Shown here in pieces: positions 17,712 through 26,563 of a stretch of DNA of 64,000 nt. Numbering within the stretch: the stretch's first letter is position 1; each line of letters starts with the position of its first letter. Below the pieces are notes generated by a model. It was not told the origin of the DNA. It saw only the letters and a list, made by a program, of their open reading frames with translations, and made no database searches. Origin of the DNA: CAXBBB01 sp963793245 (GTDB lineage: Bacteria; Bacteroidota; Rhodothermia; Rhodothermales; BA12); assembly GCA_963793245.1 (NCBI GenBank), contig CAWBZG010000003.1:203442-267441 (forward strand), in the 5' to 3' direction. The translations under genes and the position numbers were made by a program.

Positions 17712-18551
17712 ATGTCCCGAACCGAACGCGCCCGCTTTACCCTCGACGCCCTTCGCGAGCGCACGCCCGAACCCGAGACCGAACTCGCCTACACCAACCC
17801 GTTCGAGTTGCTGATCGCCGTCGTCCTGTCGGCTCAGTGCACCGACGCCCGCGTCAACAAGGTCACGCCCGCGCTGTTCGAAGCCTTTCCCGACGCCCAG
17901 GCACTCGCCGCTGCGACACCCGACGACGTATTTCCGTTCATCCGCTCGGTCTCGTATCCCAACAACAAGGCCAAGCACCTGGCCGGATTGGGTTCGATGC
18001 TCATCGATGAGTTTGGGGGCCATGTGCCGCAGACGATTCCTGAACTCATCAAACTGCCGGGCGTCGGACGGAAGACAGCGCTCGTCGTCACATCGGTTGC
18101 GTTCGGAGCCGACGCCGTCGCCGTCGATACGCACGTGTTTCGCGTCTCGAACCGCATTGGGCTGGTCCCGCCGTCCGCCGATACGCCGCTCAAAGTGGAG
18201 CGCTCGCTGGGGAGGGTGATTCCGCGCGACGAGTGGAGTGAGGCGCACCACCTGCTCATCCTGCACGGACGCTATACCTGCCTCGCCCGCTCACCCAAGT
18301 GTGAGGTGTGCCCGGTCACGTCGGTCTGCGACTACTTCGCCCGGCTCCAGTCGCTACCTGCTCCCATCGCCGACCTCGACCCCAAACGCGGGCGCTACTT
18401 CGCCCCGACCGGCGGCTACTTCGACGAACCTGCCCGCACGACCGACCGCTACGGCGTCGAGCAACTCGCCCATCCAACCACGATGTCGATGACGGTCTAC
18501 GACACCAAGACTGGCCGGACGACCAAGAAGGTGCGCGACTTCCGCGTGTGA
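17712..18551 (+). CDS. nth: endonuclease III with C-terminal extension
   Basis: A DNA glycosylase/AP lyase of base-excision repair that removes oxidised pyrimidines. The helix-hairpin-helix LPGVGRKTA carries catalytic Lys121, and AVDTHVFRV carries Asp139. The iron-sulfur cluster ligands are Cys190, Cys197, Cys200 and Cys206 in the standard C-x6-C-x2-C-x5-C order. The start at 17712 gives MSRTERARF and removes an Arg-rich lead. Typical enzymes stop soon after the last Cys, whereas this one carries about 70 further residues containing RGRYFAPTGGYFDEPARTTD, a tail I do not recognise. Confidence 0.95.
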   Translation: MSRTERARFTLDALRERTPEPETELAYTNPFELLIAVVLSAQCTDARVNKVTPALFEAFPDAQALAAATPDDVFPFIRSVSYPNNKAKHLAGLGSMLIDEFGGHVPQTIPELIKLPGVGRKTALVVTSVAFGADAVAVDTHVFRVSNRIGLVPPSADTPLKVERSLGRVIPRDEWSEAHHLLILHGRYTCLARSPKCEVCPVTSVCDYFARLQSLPAPIADLDPKRGRYFAPTGGYFDEPARTTDRYGVEQLAHPTTMSMTVYDTKTGRTTKKVRDFRV

Positions 18552-18624
18552 TCTAACCTCAAGGCAGATCGTAGAGATAGGCTATCTGGTGGAGCCACGT
18601 CGAGGCTACTGAGTTGACGCGGCG

Positions 18625-19891
18625 ATGTCTGAGTCTGCCGCTGTCCCGCTTCGTTATTCCGAGCTGATCCGGGGCAACCGCAACTTCCGCAGTCTGTGGT
18701 TCGGATCGCTCGTGTCGCTGCTGGGCGACTGGTTCAACACGATTGCGCTCTACACGCTGGTCCGCGAACTGACCGGCTCAGCATTCGCCCTGGGCGCGAT
18801 CCTGTCGGTCAAGCTGTTGCCGTGGGCGCTCGCGTCGCCGTTCGCCGGAGTGCTGGCCGACCGCTTCGACAGGCGCAAGTTGATGATCGGCGCCGATCTG
18901 ATCCGAGCGGTCCTCGTACTCGGCTTCCTGTTCGTCGACGAGGCGAGTGAGATCGGCTGGCTGTACGTGCTCGCGGCGCTGCAAGTGATCGTCGGCGCGG
19001 TCTTTCAGCCTGCCAAGAATGCGCTGCTGCCGCGCATCGTCGAGCGGCGCGGACTGGTGACGGCGAATACAATTCTCTCGGCGACGTGGTCGACGATGCT
19101 AGCCGTTGGCGCCGCTGCGGGTGGACTGGCGACGGACGCCTTCGGGCGCGAAACCGTCTTTCTGCTCGACAGCCTGACCTACCTCGTGTCTGCAGCTTTC
19201 CTGTGGCGACTGCGTGTGCCGCCGTCGGACCGAGCCGTGGGCGACGCGCCGCTCTTGGAGTCGGCTGTCGGTCAGATCGTGAGCGGCTGGCGCTACCTCA
19301 TCCGACGCCCTGACGTGGGACGCATCGCCCTCGCCAAATGCACGTGGACGCTGGGCGGAGGCGGCCTCATCTACCTGGCGACGCTGGCGGGCGAGCAGCT
19401 GGTCGACGGACGCGCGGCGCTTGGGCATCGGACTCGTGTTCTCCGCGCGGGGTTTGGGGACGGGGTTGGGGCCGATTCTGGCGCGGACGTGGTTCAAAGA
19501 CCAGCGTACGTGGCCCGCCGTGTTGGGCGCCTGTATCGTTGCGAGCGGTGTGTTCTACGCGCAGCCGGGTCTATGGTCGGTTTCGCTGGCGATGCTGGCG
19601 TTCGTGTTCAGCGCGCACGTGGCGAGCGGCGCCAACTGGGTGCTCTCGACGGTCCTGCTGCAAGAGCGCGCCGACGACGACTTTCGAGGCCGCGTGTTTG
19701 CCACGCAGTTTCTGCTGCTGACGCTGTTCGAAACGATCTCTACGCTAGTAGCGAGCGCGCTGGTCGAAGCCGGAATGTCGCTCTCGACTGGTTTTCTGGT
19801 GTTTGGCGGGTTTCAAGTCGTGTGCGGATTGGCATGGCTGGCGCTGATCGTTCCACGTGAGAAGAGCGCACCCATTACGTATGCGCCGTGA
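18625..19891 (+). pseudogene. MFS transporter, single frameshift
   Basis: The first frame encodes helices 1 to about 7 of a major facilitator carrier: NFRSLWFGSLVSLLGDWFNT, the loop 2-3 motif GVLADRFDRRKLMIGAD, and FQPAKNALLPRIVERRGL. These are typical of the MFS_3/enterobactin-exporter-like group. After GRAALG near 19421 the frame is lost, and the rest (IGLVFSARGLGTGLGPILAR to APITYAP) continues one base later to 19891. Deleting one T in CTTGGGC at 19420-19426 restores a normal carrier of about 420 aa. Substrate unknown, probably an efflux pump. The lesion could be a base-call error or, less likely, a recoding site. Confidence 0.8.
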
Positions 19892-19922
19892 TTGGCGCTG
19901 ATTTTGCAGGTACGTGCGCGTT

Positions 19923-22385
19923 ATGACCGATTTCGTCGATCCTGCCGTTCCGCCGCTCTGGGCGCCCCTCGACGTGCTCGCCGAGCCGGTCGATCAGGCG
20001 GCGGCGATGCGTTTGGATCGAGATGAGACCGGCGGTGATACGGCCCCCGCCGACGACCTTATCGTGCCGCCGTTCGTCCACCGAGGTCCCATCGCGATGC
20101 TCCGCGTCGACCGGAACGGCGTCGTGCTCTATGCTAACGATGCCGCATATGAGGTGACGGGACTCCCGCATCGGCTTGAAGCGTGGCAGATCATGCGCGA
20201 CCGATTGCTCCCCGAAGACCGCGATGCACTGCGCGATGCGATGCGAGGCGCCATCGACGGAGCGGCGCAAACCTCGTCGTTCCGCCTCCGCCACGCCGAC
20301 AGCACGGACCGGCTCGTCGAAGCGCACCTGTTTCCCTCGTCCAATCCCGATGCTGCCGATGTCGTCCTGCTCGACCTGACGCAGCAGAGCGAAACCGAGG
20401 CGGCGCTGTTTCAGAGTGAGTCGCTCTACAACACGTTTCTTGAGCAGAGTCCGGTCGGCCTGATTCACCTCGACATGACAGGTACGGTCACGTTCGAGAA
20501 CCACCAGTTCCGGTCGATCGTCGGAGAGGATGCTGACGACGCGTGGATCGGCCTGAGCGCGTTCAACGTGCCAGGGTTGAATGGGCTGTTCGGTGGTGCC
20601 GTGCGCAGGCTGCTCGCCGGAGATCCTGTCCGTGAACTCGAAGTGCGGTACGCGCCGCAGCGTCGTCCGCCCCGTCAACTCGTCCTCAACGGCTCGCCGA
20701 TCTGTCAGGAAGATGGGACGGTCGTCGGCGCTGTCGTGCTGTTTCAAGACGTGACGGAAGAGCGTGCTCGGCGCAGCGAGAAGCGGTTGCGCGAGCGGTT
20801 CACTCGGGCCGAAAGCGCGCTTCGCGAGGCTGTATTTGAGGACGCCGACGAAGGCACGTTCTGGCGTGAGGCTGCGCGCATCTTTGCCCAAACGCTGGGC
20901 GGTCAGCGCGCCGCCGTGCTGTCTCCGCCCGTCACCCTGTCATCGCCGTTTACCGTCGGCGCGCTGTGGGGCGAGACGGCGAGCGACTTGAAAGGGCTAT
21001 CGTTCGAGCCGTCCGATCATCCGCCGTTGGCGCGATTGGTCCAGCGCGGCGCTCCGATCTTGCTACCCGGATTGGCCGACGATCCCTCGTTTCGGCTGAG
21101 CGATGCGCGCGAGAGCCTGCTCTTGCCGTTCTTCGATACCGATCTCGACGGCTTCCTACTCATCGAGCGCACTCACGGCGGCGACCCGCTGCTGACGAGC
21201 GTCAACGAGACGTTCGTGCTTGGCTTGGTGCGCCTGTTCGAGACGCTGCTGGCGTGGCTGCGGTCGACCAACCGCTACCGGCTGACCGTCTCGACGATTC
21301 AGGATGCGCTGTTCAACTTTGTGTTCGACGACGGCGCGCGGCACTACCTGTTCGTCACGCCACAGGTGGGCGCGATCACTGGGCACCAACCCGCCGAGTT
21401 TCTGCCGCCCAACGACATCTGGCCTACGCTCGCCGCCGATGCCAATGTCAATGAACTGCTCGCCGAGCACGACGCGCGTTTGCGCTCGGGGAGAGAGAGC
21501 AGCGTCAGTTTCCGCATTCGGCACTCGGCAGGCGGCGGCTATCGATGGATACGGGAGAGCGCCGTTCCGCACCGTGATGCGACGGGTACGCTGTCCGTCG
21601 TCGGTACGCTGGCCGACGTAACCGAGCAGAAGCGCGCCGAAGCGGTCTTGCTCCAGGCCAAGCAAGATGCCGAAGCGCAAAGCCGCGACAAGACGGCGTT
21701 CATCGCTACGCTCTCGCACGAAGTCCGGACGCCGCTGGGCACGATCAGCGGGTTTTCCGAACTGCTCGAATCCGAACTGGACGACTTCAAGGCGCAGACG
21801 GGCGTCGAACTTCCACCGCAGATCGACGAGTTCATCGACACGATCCGGGGCAAGACGCATCAGATCCTATCGCTCGTTAACGACATTTTCGATCTCGCCA
21901 ATCTCGAAACCGGATCGGCTGAACTCGTGCGGGCACCGCTGAACATCAACGACGCCGTCACCGAGTCTGTCGGCTTCGTCGCTGAGAAGTTGTCGGATGC
22001 CGGAATCGCGCTCTACCTCGACTTGGATCCGTCCGACCCCGAAGTCCTCGTCGACGCCAACCGGCTCAAGCAGGCGCTCGACCAACTGCTCTCCAACGCC
22101 GCCAAGTTCACGACGGCAGGCTACGTCCGCGTGTCGACTCGGCTCGAAGCCAACCGCGTCCGTGTCGAAGTCGAAGACACCGGCATCGGCATGGACGCAG
22201 CTTACCTGGACAAGCTGTTTACGCCTTTCCTCCAGGAAGACCGCCGCCTGAACCGCGATTACGAAGGGACCGGCGTTGGTCTGGCGCTGGCGCACCGCAT
22301 CATAACGGCCTTGGGCGGCGAGATCACAGCCGAAAGCGAGAAAGGACACGGCTCCACGTTCCGCATCCTGCTACCCGCTTTGTAG
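19923..22385 (+). CDS. PAS-domain sensor histidine kinase
   Basis: An 820-aa apparently cytosolic sensor kinase with no clear membrane helices. Two PAS domains come first (IAMLRVDRNGVVLYANDAAY near residue 58; then GLIHLDMTGTVTFENHQFRS, ending in FQDVTEERA). A GAF-like region (about 320-470) and a third PAS (YLFVTPQVGAITGHQPAEF, ending GTLADVTEQKRAEA) follow. The kinase core has the H-box FIATLSHEVRTPLGTISGF, N-box DQLLSNAAKF, G1 VEDTGIGM and G2 GTGVGLALAHRI. It should autophosphorylate and pass phosphate to an unlinked response regulator, since none is adjacent. Its TAG stop is formed by the left arm of a palindrome. Confidence 0.93.
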   Translation: MTDFVDPAVPPLWAPLDVLAEPVDQAAAMRLDRDETGGDTAPADDLIVPPFVHRGPIAMLRVDRNGVVLYANDAAYEVTGLPHRLEAWQIMRDRLLPEDRDALRDAMRGAIDGAAQTSSFRLRHADSTDRLVEAHLFPSSNPDAADVVLLDLTQQSETEAALFQSESLYNTFLEQSPVGLIHLDMTGTVTFENHQFRSIVGEDADDAWIGLSAFNVPGLNGLFGGAVRRLLAGDPVRELEVRYAPQRRPPRQLVLNGSPICQEDGTVVGAVVLFQDVTEERARRSEKRLRERFTRAESALREAVFEDADEGTFWREAARIFAQTLGGQRAAVLSPPVTLSSPFTVGALWGETASDLKGLSFEPSDHPPLARLVQRGAPILLPGLADDPSFRLSDARESLLLPFFDTDLDGFLLIERTHGGDPLLTSVNETFVLGLVRLFETLLAWLRSTNRYRLTVSTIQDALFNFVFDDGARHYLFVTPQVGAITGHQPAEFLPPNDIWPTLAADANVNELLAEHDARLRSGRESSVSFRIRHSAGGGYRWIRESAVPHRDATGTLSVVGTLADVTEQKRAEAVLLQAKQDAEAQSRDKTAFIATLSHEVRTPLGTISGFSELLESELDDFKAQTGVELPPQIDEFIDTIRGKTHQILSLVNDIFDLANLETGSAELVRAPLNINDAVTESVGFVAEKLSDAGIALYLDLDPSDPEVLVDANRLKQALDQLLSNAAKFTTAGYVRVSTRLEANRVRVEVEDTGIGMDAAYLDKLFTPFLQEDRRLNRDYEGTGVGLALAHRIITALGGEITAESEKGHGSTFRILLPAL

Positions 22386-22407
22386 CGACGTTATATAACG
22401 TCGCTAC
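22382..22407. repeat. 26-bp perfect palindrome, family 2, spanning two stop codons
   Basis: A perfect inverted repeat with arm GTAGCGACGTTAT. TAG in the left arm (22383-22385) ends the histidine kinase, and TAG in the right arm, read on the minus strand (22406-22404), ends queG. Related elements with outer arm TAGCGACG lie at 41527, 49061, 51529 and 53935. Confidence 0.9.
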
Positions 22408-23363
22408 GGCGTTTCCGCATTCCGCAGCGCTACCCCGACGTTGCGCAGGAATCCGCCGAGCTTGGCGCGCTTGACGGGGTTCTTGCGAAACCGCTTGGCG
22501 AAGGCTTCCAGGTCGAGTTCGGCCCATCGCTCCAAGTGCGTGTCGACGATGCCGTCGCGCGGGGCGAAGCGGGGTTCGGTCGTGGTACGCTTGAATTTAT
22601 TCCACGGACACACGTCCTGGCAGATGTCGCAGCCGAAGATCCAACTTCCGAAATCCTGAGCCAGATCGTCGGGAATCGCGTCGGTCTTGTTCTCGATCGT
22701 CTGATACGAGATACACCGCCGCGCGTCGACGGCGTAGGGTTGGTAGATCGCATCCGTCGGACACGCGTCGATGCAGCGCGTGCAGGTGCCGCAGTGGTCA
22801 GCCGTAAACGGTTCGTCGGCATCGAGCGCTACGTCGACGATCAACTCACCGATGAAGAAGAACGAGCCTCGGTCGCGCGTGAGCAGATTGGAGTGCTTGC
22901 CCATCCACCCCAGCCCGGCCCGCTGCGCCCACGCTTTGTCGAGAACCGGAGCCGAGTCGACGAACGCTCGTCCGCCGCACCCGCCCGTCCGCTCATCGAG
23001 CCAATTGAACAGCGCGAAGAGCTTGTCTTTGAGCACGTCGTGGTAATCGTCGCCCCACGCATACCGGCTGACCTTGCCGATCCGCGAGTCGTTAGGTCTA
23101 GGCTCCGGCTGGTAGTACGAGTGCAGAACCGACACGACAGATTGCGCCCCGTCGACCAACCGGCACGGGTCGACGCGTTTCTCGAAGTTGCGCTCCATCC
23201 ACGCCATCGACCCGTTGCGCCCCTCGGTCAGCCACGTCTCAAGGCGTTCGGCTTCTTCGTCCAGTCGCTCGGCGCGCGAGATCCCACATACGTCGAAGCC
23301 CAGCCGAGTCGCTTCGGCTTTGAGGTCGGCAGTAAGGAGGCGGCGGGCAGCGTCGGTCGTCAC
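22404..23363 (-). CDS. queG: epoxyqueuosine reductase QueG
   Basis: Reduces epoxyqueuosine in tRNA to queuosine, the last step of Q-tRNA modification, using cobalamin and two [4Fe-4S] clusters. The 319-aa chain has RNGSMAWMERNFEKR, VDSAPVLDKAWAQRAGLGW, and the two cluster motifs CGTCTRCIDACP and CDICQDVCPWN, in the order and spacing of QueG. It lacks the C-terminal HEAT repeats some versions have. The start MTTDAARRLL at 23363 fits. Its last codon and stop come from the palindrome shared with the histidine kinase. No other queuosine gene is present. Confidence 0.95.
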   Translation of the reverse strand: MTTDAARRLLTADLKAEATRLGFDVCGISRAERLDEEAERLETWLTEGRNGSMAWMERNFEKRVDPCRLVDGAQSVVSVLHSYYQPEPRPNDSRIGKVSRYAWGDDYHDVLKDKLFALFNWLDERTGGCGGRAFVDSAPVLDKAWAQRAGLGWMGKHSNLLTRDRGSFFFIGELIVDVALDADEPFTADHCGTCTRCIDACPTDAIYQPYAVDARRCISYQTIENKTDAIPDDLAQDFGSWIFGCDICQDVCPWNKFKRTTTEPRFAPRDGIVDTHLERWAELDLEAFAKRFRKNPVKRAKLGGFLRNVGVALRNAETP

Positions 23364-23367
23364 GAAA

Positions 23368-23411
23368 GCGAGATGGGGCTGCTCGCGTCAACGCAGGCAG
23401 CCCCATCTCGC
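23368..23411 (-). terminator. strong hairpin between ompA-like gene and queG
   Basis: A perfect 15-bp stem (23368-23382 with 23397-23411) with a 14-base loop sits in the 62 bases between the OmpA-like stop and the queG start. Read on the minus strand it is followed by only TTTC, so termination may be partial. It separates the two minus-strand genes. Confidence 0.65.
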
Positions 23412-23425
23412 TCCGATTTGCCGAA

Positions 23426-24559
23426 TTACAGCGATCCGGCGGCTCTACACATGCGGGGGAGCGATTCGACGCGGCGGTTGCCGATGCATCCGTCGCCATC
23501 TTTGCCTTTGCCACACGTCGCCAGACCACGCCCGACGGCACCTAGCGAAATACGCTCGCGCTCGATTCCGGCATCGATGTAGAAGTCGTACACGCTCTGT
23601 GCCCGAGCACGCGACACGCGGAGAGCATCGGTGCCTTCCGACCGGTCCGTATACCCGATCACGTCGACGCAACACAGCGGATTGAACCGGAGCGCCTGCA
23701 CGTTGGCGTTGAGCAGGGCACGGGCTTCGGCGTCGACCGTCGTGCTGTTGAGCGCGAAGTAGATCGTATTCAACTCGATCAGCGTGCACTCCTCACGGAT
23801 CGGCGTCGGACGCGCGATCGGCGGCTGATAGGGCGGGATTACCGAGACGGGTGGGAGAGGCGGCGGCGGAATGTACTGGACTTCGCGGTCCTTTCGGTCG
23901 AGTCCAAACCTGAACCCGGCCAGCACGAGCGACGTGTTGTGCGGATTGCGCCCTCCGTTCTCGTTGTTGAGCGCGTAGTTAAAATTGAAGCGATACGATC
24001 CTTCGACGAAGAACGAGAAGTAGCGGCTGAACGCAAAGTCAACCCCTGCCCCAATGGGAAAGGCAAACACGCTGCGTTCGGGGCCTGGCGTACCGGCATC
24101 TGGAAGGTTGATGCGTTCCTCTGCGGTAAACGGATCGGCGAGCAGGGCACCGAATCCTGTAAAGAGGTACGGCATGATCGGACTCGTCGACCCCGGAAGT
24201 GGTGTGTAGACGACTTCCGGCTCGAACCAGTAGAGGTACTCGCCGAGGAAGGCGTTCTGATTCAAGTCGGTGCGGGCGACCTGCCCATCGTCGCGGTCGA
24301 AGTTGGTCATTCCCAGCATCATGCGGAAATACCACTGGTCGCTCACGATGGGAAATGAGCCGAGTAGAACTACGGCTGGATCGTGCGCTGTGATGGAGTT
24401 GGCGCCTCGATCCGGTTGATTCAGGTCGACCGGTCCGTAGTACGTGAACAGGCCACCAGCGATGCCCAAGTGCGCACGCGAGTCGCGAAACTGATTGCTC
24501 TGGGCGTAGAGCGGAGTGGATAGAAGGAGCGCGCCCAGTAGGGCGAAGAGGACTTTCAT
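23426..24559 (-). CDS. OmpA family outer-membrane protein
   Basis: A 377-aa envelope protein. The start at 24559 gives a signal peptide MKVLFALLGALLLSTPLYA. An N-terminal beta-barrel follows (LGIAGGLFTYYGPVDL to RFGLDRKDREVQYI), then a Pro-rich linker PPPPLPPVSVIPPYQPP. The C-terminal OmpA peptidoglycan-binding domain contains ELNTIYFALNSTTVDAEARA, VIGYTDRSEGTDALRVSRAR and GNRRVESLP. It should sit in the outer membrane and tie it to peptidoglycan. Similar domain order to the two PKD-OmpA copies upstream, but without PKD repeats and clearly divergent. Confidence 0.9.
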   Translation of the reverse strand: MKVLFALLGALLLSTPLYAQSNQFRDSRAHLGIAGGLFTYYGPVDLNQPDRGANSITAHDPAVVLLGSFPIVSDQWYFRMMLGMTNFDRDDGQVARTDLNQNAFLGEYLYWFEPEVVYTPLPGSTSPIMPYLFTGFGALLADPFTAEERINLPDAGTPGPERSVFAFPIGAGVDFAFSRYFSFFVEGSYRFNFNYALNNENGGRNPHNTSLVLAGFRFGLDRKDREVQYIPPPPLPPVSVIPPYQPPIARPTPIREECTLIELNTIYFALNSTTVDAEARALLNANVQALRFNPLCCVDVIGYTDRSEGTDALRVSRARAQSVYDFYIDAGIERERISLGAVGRGLATCGKGKDGDGCIGNRRVESLPRMCRAAGSL

Positions 24560-24664
24560 GGGGCAGGGGGGGAAGCAAACAAGCACTCCGCAAAAGCCTT
24601 ACCAAAGTAATTGGCGATGCGCTTTTGTCCCATATCGAGAGCCTATAGATGAGAGGGAGGGATA

Positions 24665-24707
24665 CAAAAAACAGCGGGCGGATGCGCCGAAGCACACCCG
24701 CCCGCTG
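24665..24707 (-). terminator. intrinsic terminator of PKD-OmpA copy A
   Basis: A long GC-rich stem (24672-24707) closed by a UUCG tetraloop is followed, in the minus direction, by seven consecutive T-equivalents (A24671 to A24665 on the plus strand, apart from one C between stem and run). This is a textbook rho-independent terminator 61 bases after the stop. Confidence 0.9.
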
Positions 24708-24767
24708 CGGTCTGTTGTGGACGAGCGCTCGTCAGCCACGCCCGAGAGCGCGACCGACGAAGCCGGC

Positions 24768-26352
24768 TCAGTTGTCCATCGTCGAGTTGCAATCCGACGT
24801 CATCGGGATCGAGTCGACGCGGCGGAACTGGCTCGTGTCGTCCTTCTTGGTCGTCGTCGCTCCGACGCGGCCCATGCCCGACATGCTCAGCTGCGAGGCC
24901 GAGATACCGTTGTCGACGTAGAACTGCATCACCGCGTTGGCGCGGGCCTCGCTCAGGCTCTGCGGGTTACGCTCGCGCGGTCCGGCGAAGCCTTCGATGC
25001 GCGTCATGATGCAGGCGCAGTCGCGCAGCACTTCGACGTTCTCCATCAGCTCAGCGCGAGCCTCGGCGGTCAGCACCGACGAGTTGTTCATGAAGTAGGC
25101 CGAGTTGAGTTCGGCGATGTCGGCGCACGGGTTGGCCATCATCGCTGCGTTGACGACCTGCGTCAGCGTAGCGGTGTCGCTACCGGCGTTGTTGCGAACC
25201 GTCAGCGAGACCGTGTAGGTACCCGGCTGGCTGTAGACGTGGGTCGGGTTGGCACCCGTGCCCGTCGTGCCGTCGCCGAAGTTCCACATGTAGTCGAGCG
25301 GCGTGTCGCCACGCACGTTCGAGCTGAAGCGGACCGTCTGGCCCGTCGTCGACGGGTTGGGCGTCGAGTTGATCGAGACCACCGATGCGGCGACCGGCGG
25401 CGCAACGACAGTCGTCGTCATCGACTCGCTGTCCATCGAGCGGCCGTTCGAGGCCGTGAACGTGACGGTGTAGGTACCGGCGCGGTCGTAGCTGTGCGTG
25501 GCGACGAGGCCTGTGCCCATGTTGCCGTCGCCAAAGTCCCAGCGGTACTCGACCGGCTGCGTGGCGTCCATGTTGACCATCGCTTCGTAGGTGCCGCTCT
25601 GTCCAACCTGGAGCGTCGACGGACCGTCGATCGAGAGCACGTCGACAGCGGTGAAGGCCTTCTTGTTGTTGAACTTCAGACCAAACGACAGGTTGTTCAC
25701 CAAGTCGAACGGGGCGAACCTACGAACGAACATCGGGCCATACAGAGCACGGGTTAGTTCATCGCTGTCGATGGCTTCGTCGGGGAAGGCGAAGAGCGAC
25801 TGGACGCCGAGCGTGAAGGCCGTGCGCGAGTTGAAGAAGTAGTCGACGCCGAGACCGACCTGCGGGCCGTACGCAACGGTTGTGTTGCCGAGATCGCCCA
25901 CGCGGTTGAACGTCGTGATCGCCGCTCCTGCGCCGAGCTTCGATGTACGGCGAGAAGTTGCCCGGCGTCTGGAGACGTCCGACCGAGTAGAAGGGATACT
26001 TTGTCGTGTTCTCGTCCTTATAGAGTCCGTTGCGAGTGTCAAGCGGATATCAATGTGCGCGGGGACCAGCCGAGGTGGGAAGGTCCGTGATGCCGACGCC
26101 AAATCCGATGGCAAATGTCTTGGTGTACTGGTAGCCTATTTCGAGTCCGCCGTAGTAGGGGATCTTGCCATCGACATGCCTCCATTCGTCGAAGTCTACG
26201 TCCGAGTCGTTGTCACCGAGGTAGTTGCTGATGCCAACGCGAGGCGTGAAGTAGAGAGTTTCGGTGGGACGCAGGTCTTGCGCCCACGAGGCGCCTGCCA
26301 TCAGCAGGGCCAAGAGCAACAGCGCGGTTGCCTTGAAGGGAGAACGGGTCAT
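24768..26352 (-). pseudogene. PKD-OmpA outer-membrane protein, copy A, two lesions
   Basis: From 26352 the frame gives a signal peptide and barrel start (MTRSPFKATALLLLALLMAG to TDLPTSAGPRAH), then an in-frame TGA at 26050-26052. The same frame continues in family-like sequence (KDENTTKYPFYSVGRLQTPG) until about 25938. There one extra base, compared with copy B, shifts it into the frame that runs to 24768. The rest holds the barrel end, two PKD domains (YRWDFGDGNMGTG; YMWNFGDGTTGTG) and an OmpA domain (NPQSLSEARANAVMQFYVDN). The intact protein would be about 525 aa, surface-exposed and peptidoglycan-bound. Its 3' ~0.95 kb is almost identical to copy B 1,796 bases away. Confidence 0.8.
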
Positions 26353-26467
26353 GAAATAGCCTCTTTGGGGAGATTGGTGAGAGAGTGCTTCTTCTAAGGA
26401 AGCTATGTAAGAGTATACAACAAAGCAGACACGGGGTCAGTTCGTTGCACAATATGCAAGAAAGGAA

Positions 26468-26503
26468 CAGCGGGCGGATGCGCCGAAGCACACCCGCCCG
26501 CTG
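26468..26503 (-). terminator. hairpin after PKD-OmpA copy B, weak T-run
   Basis: The same stem and UUCG loop as the copy A terminator, but the following minus-strand sequence is TTCCTTTCTT instead of an unbroken T-run. Some read-through into copy A is therefore plausible. Confidence 0.7.
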
Positions 26504-26563
26504 CGGTCTGTTGTGGACGAGCGCTCGTCAGTCCCGCCCGAGAGCGCGACCGACGAAGCCGGC

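Noticed and set aside
22382..22407. Palindrome considered as a transcription-factor operator
   Set aside because: It lies at the convergent ends of two genes, not upstream of a start, and related elements occur at other gene ends.
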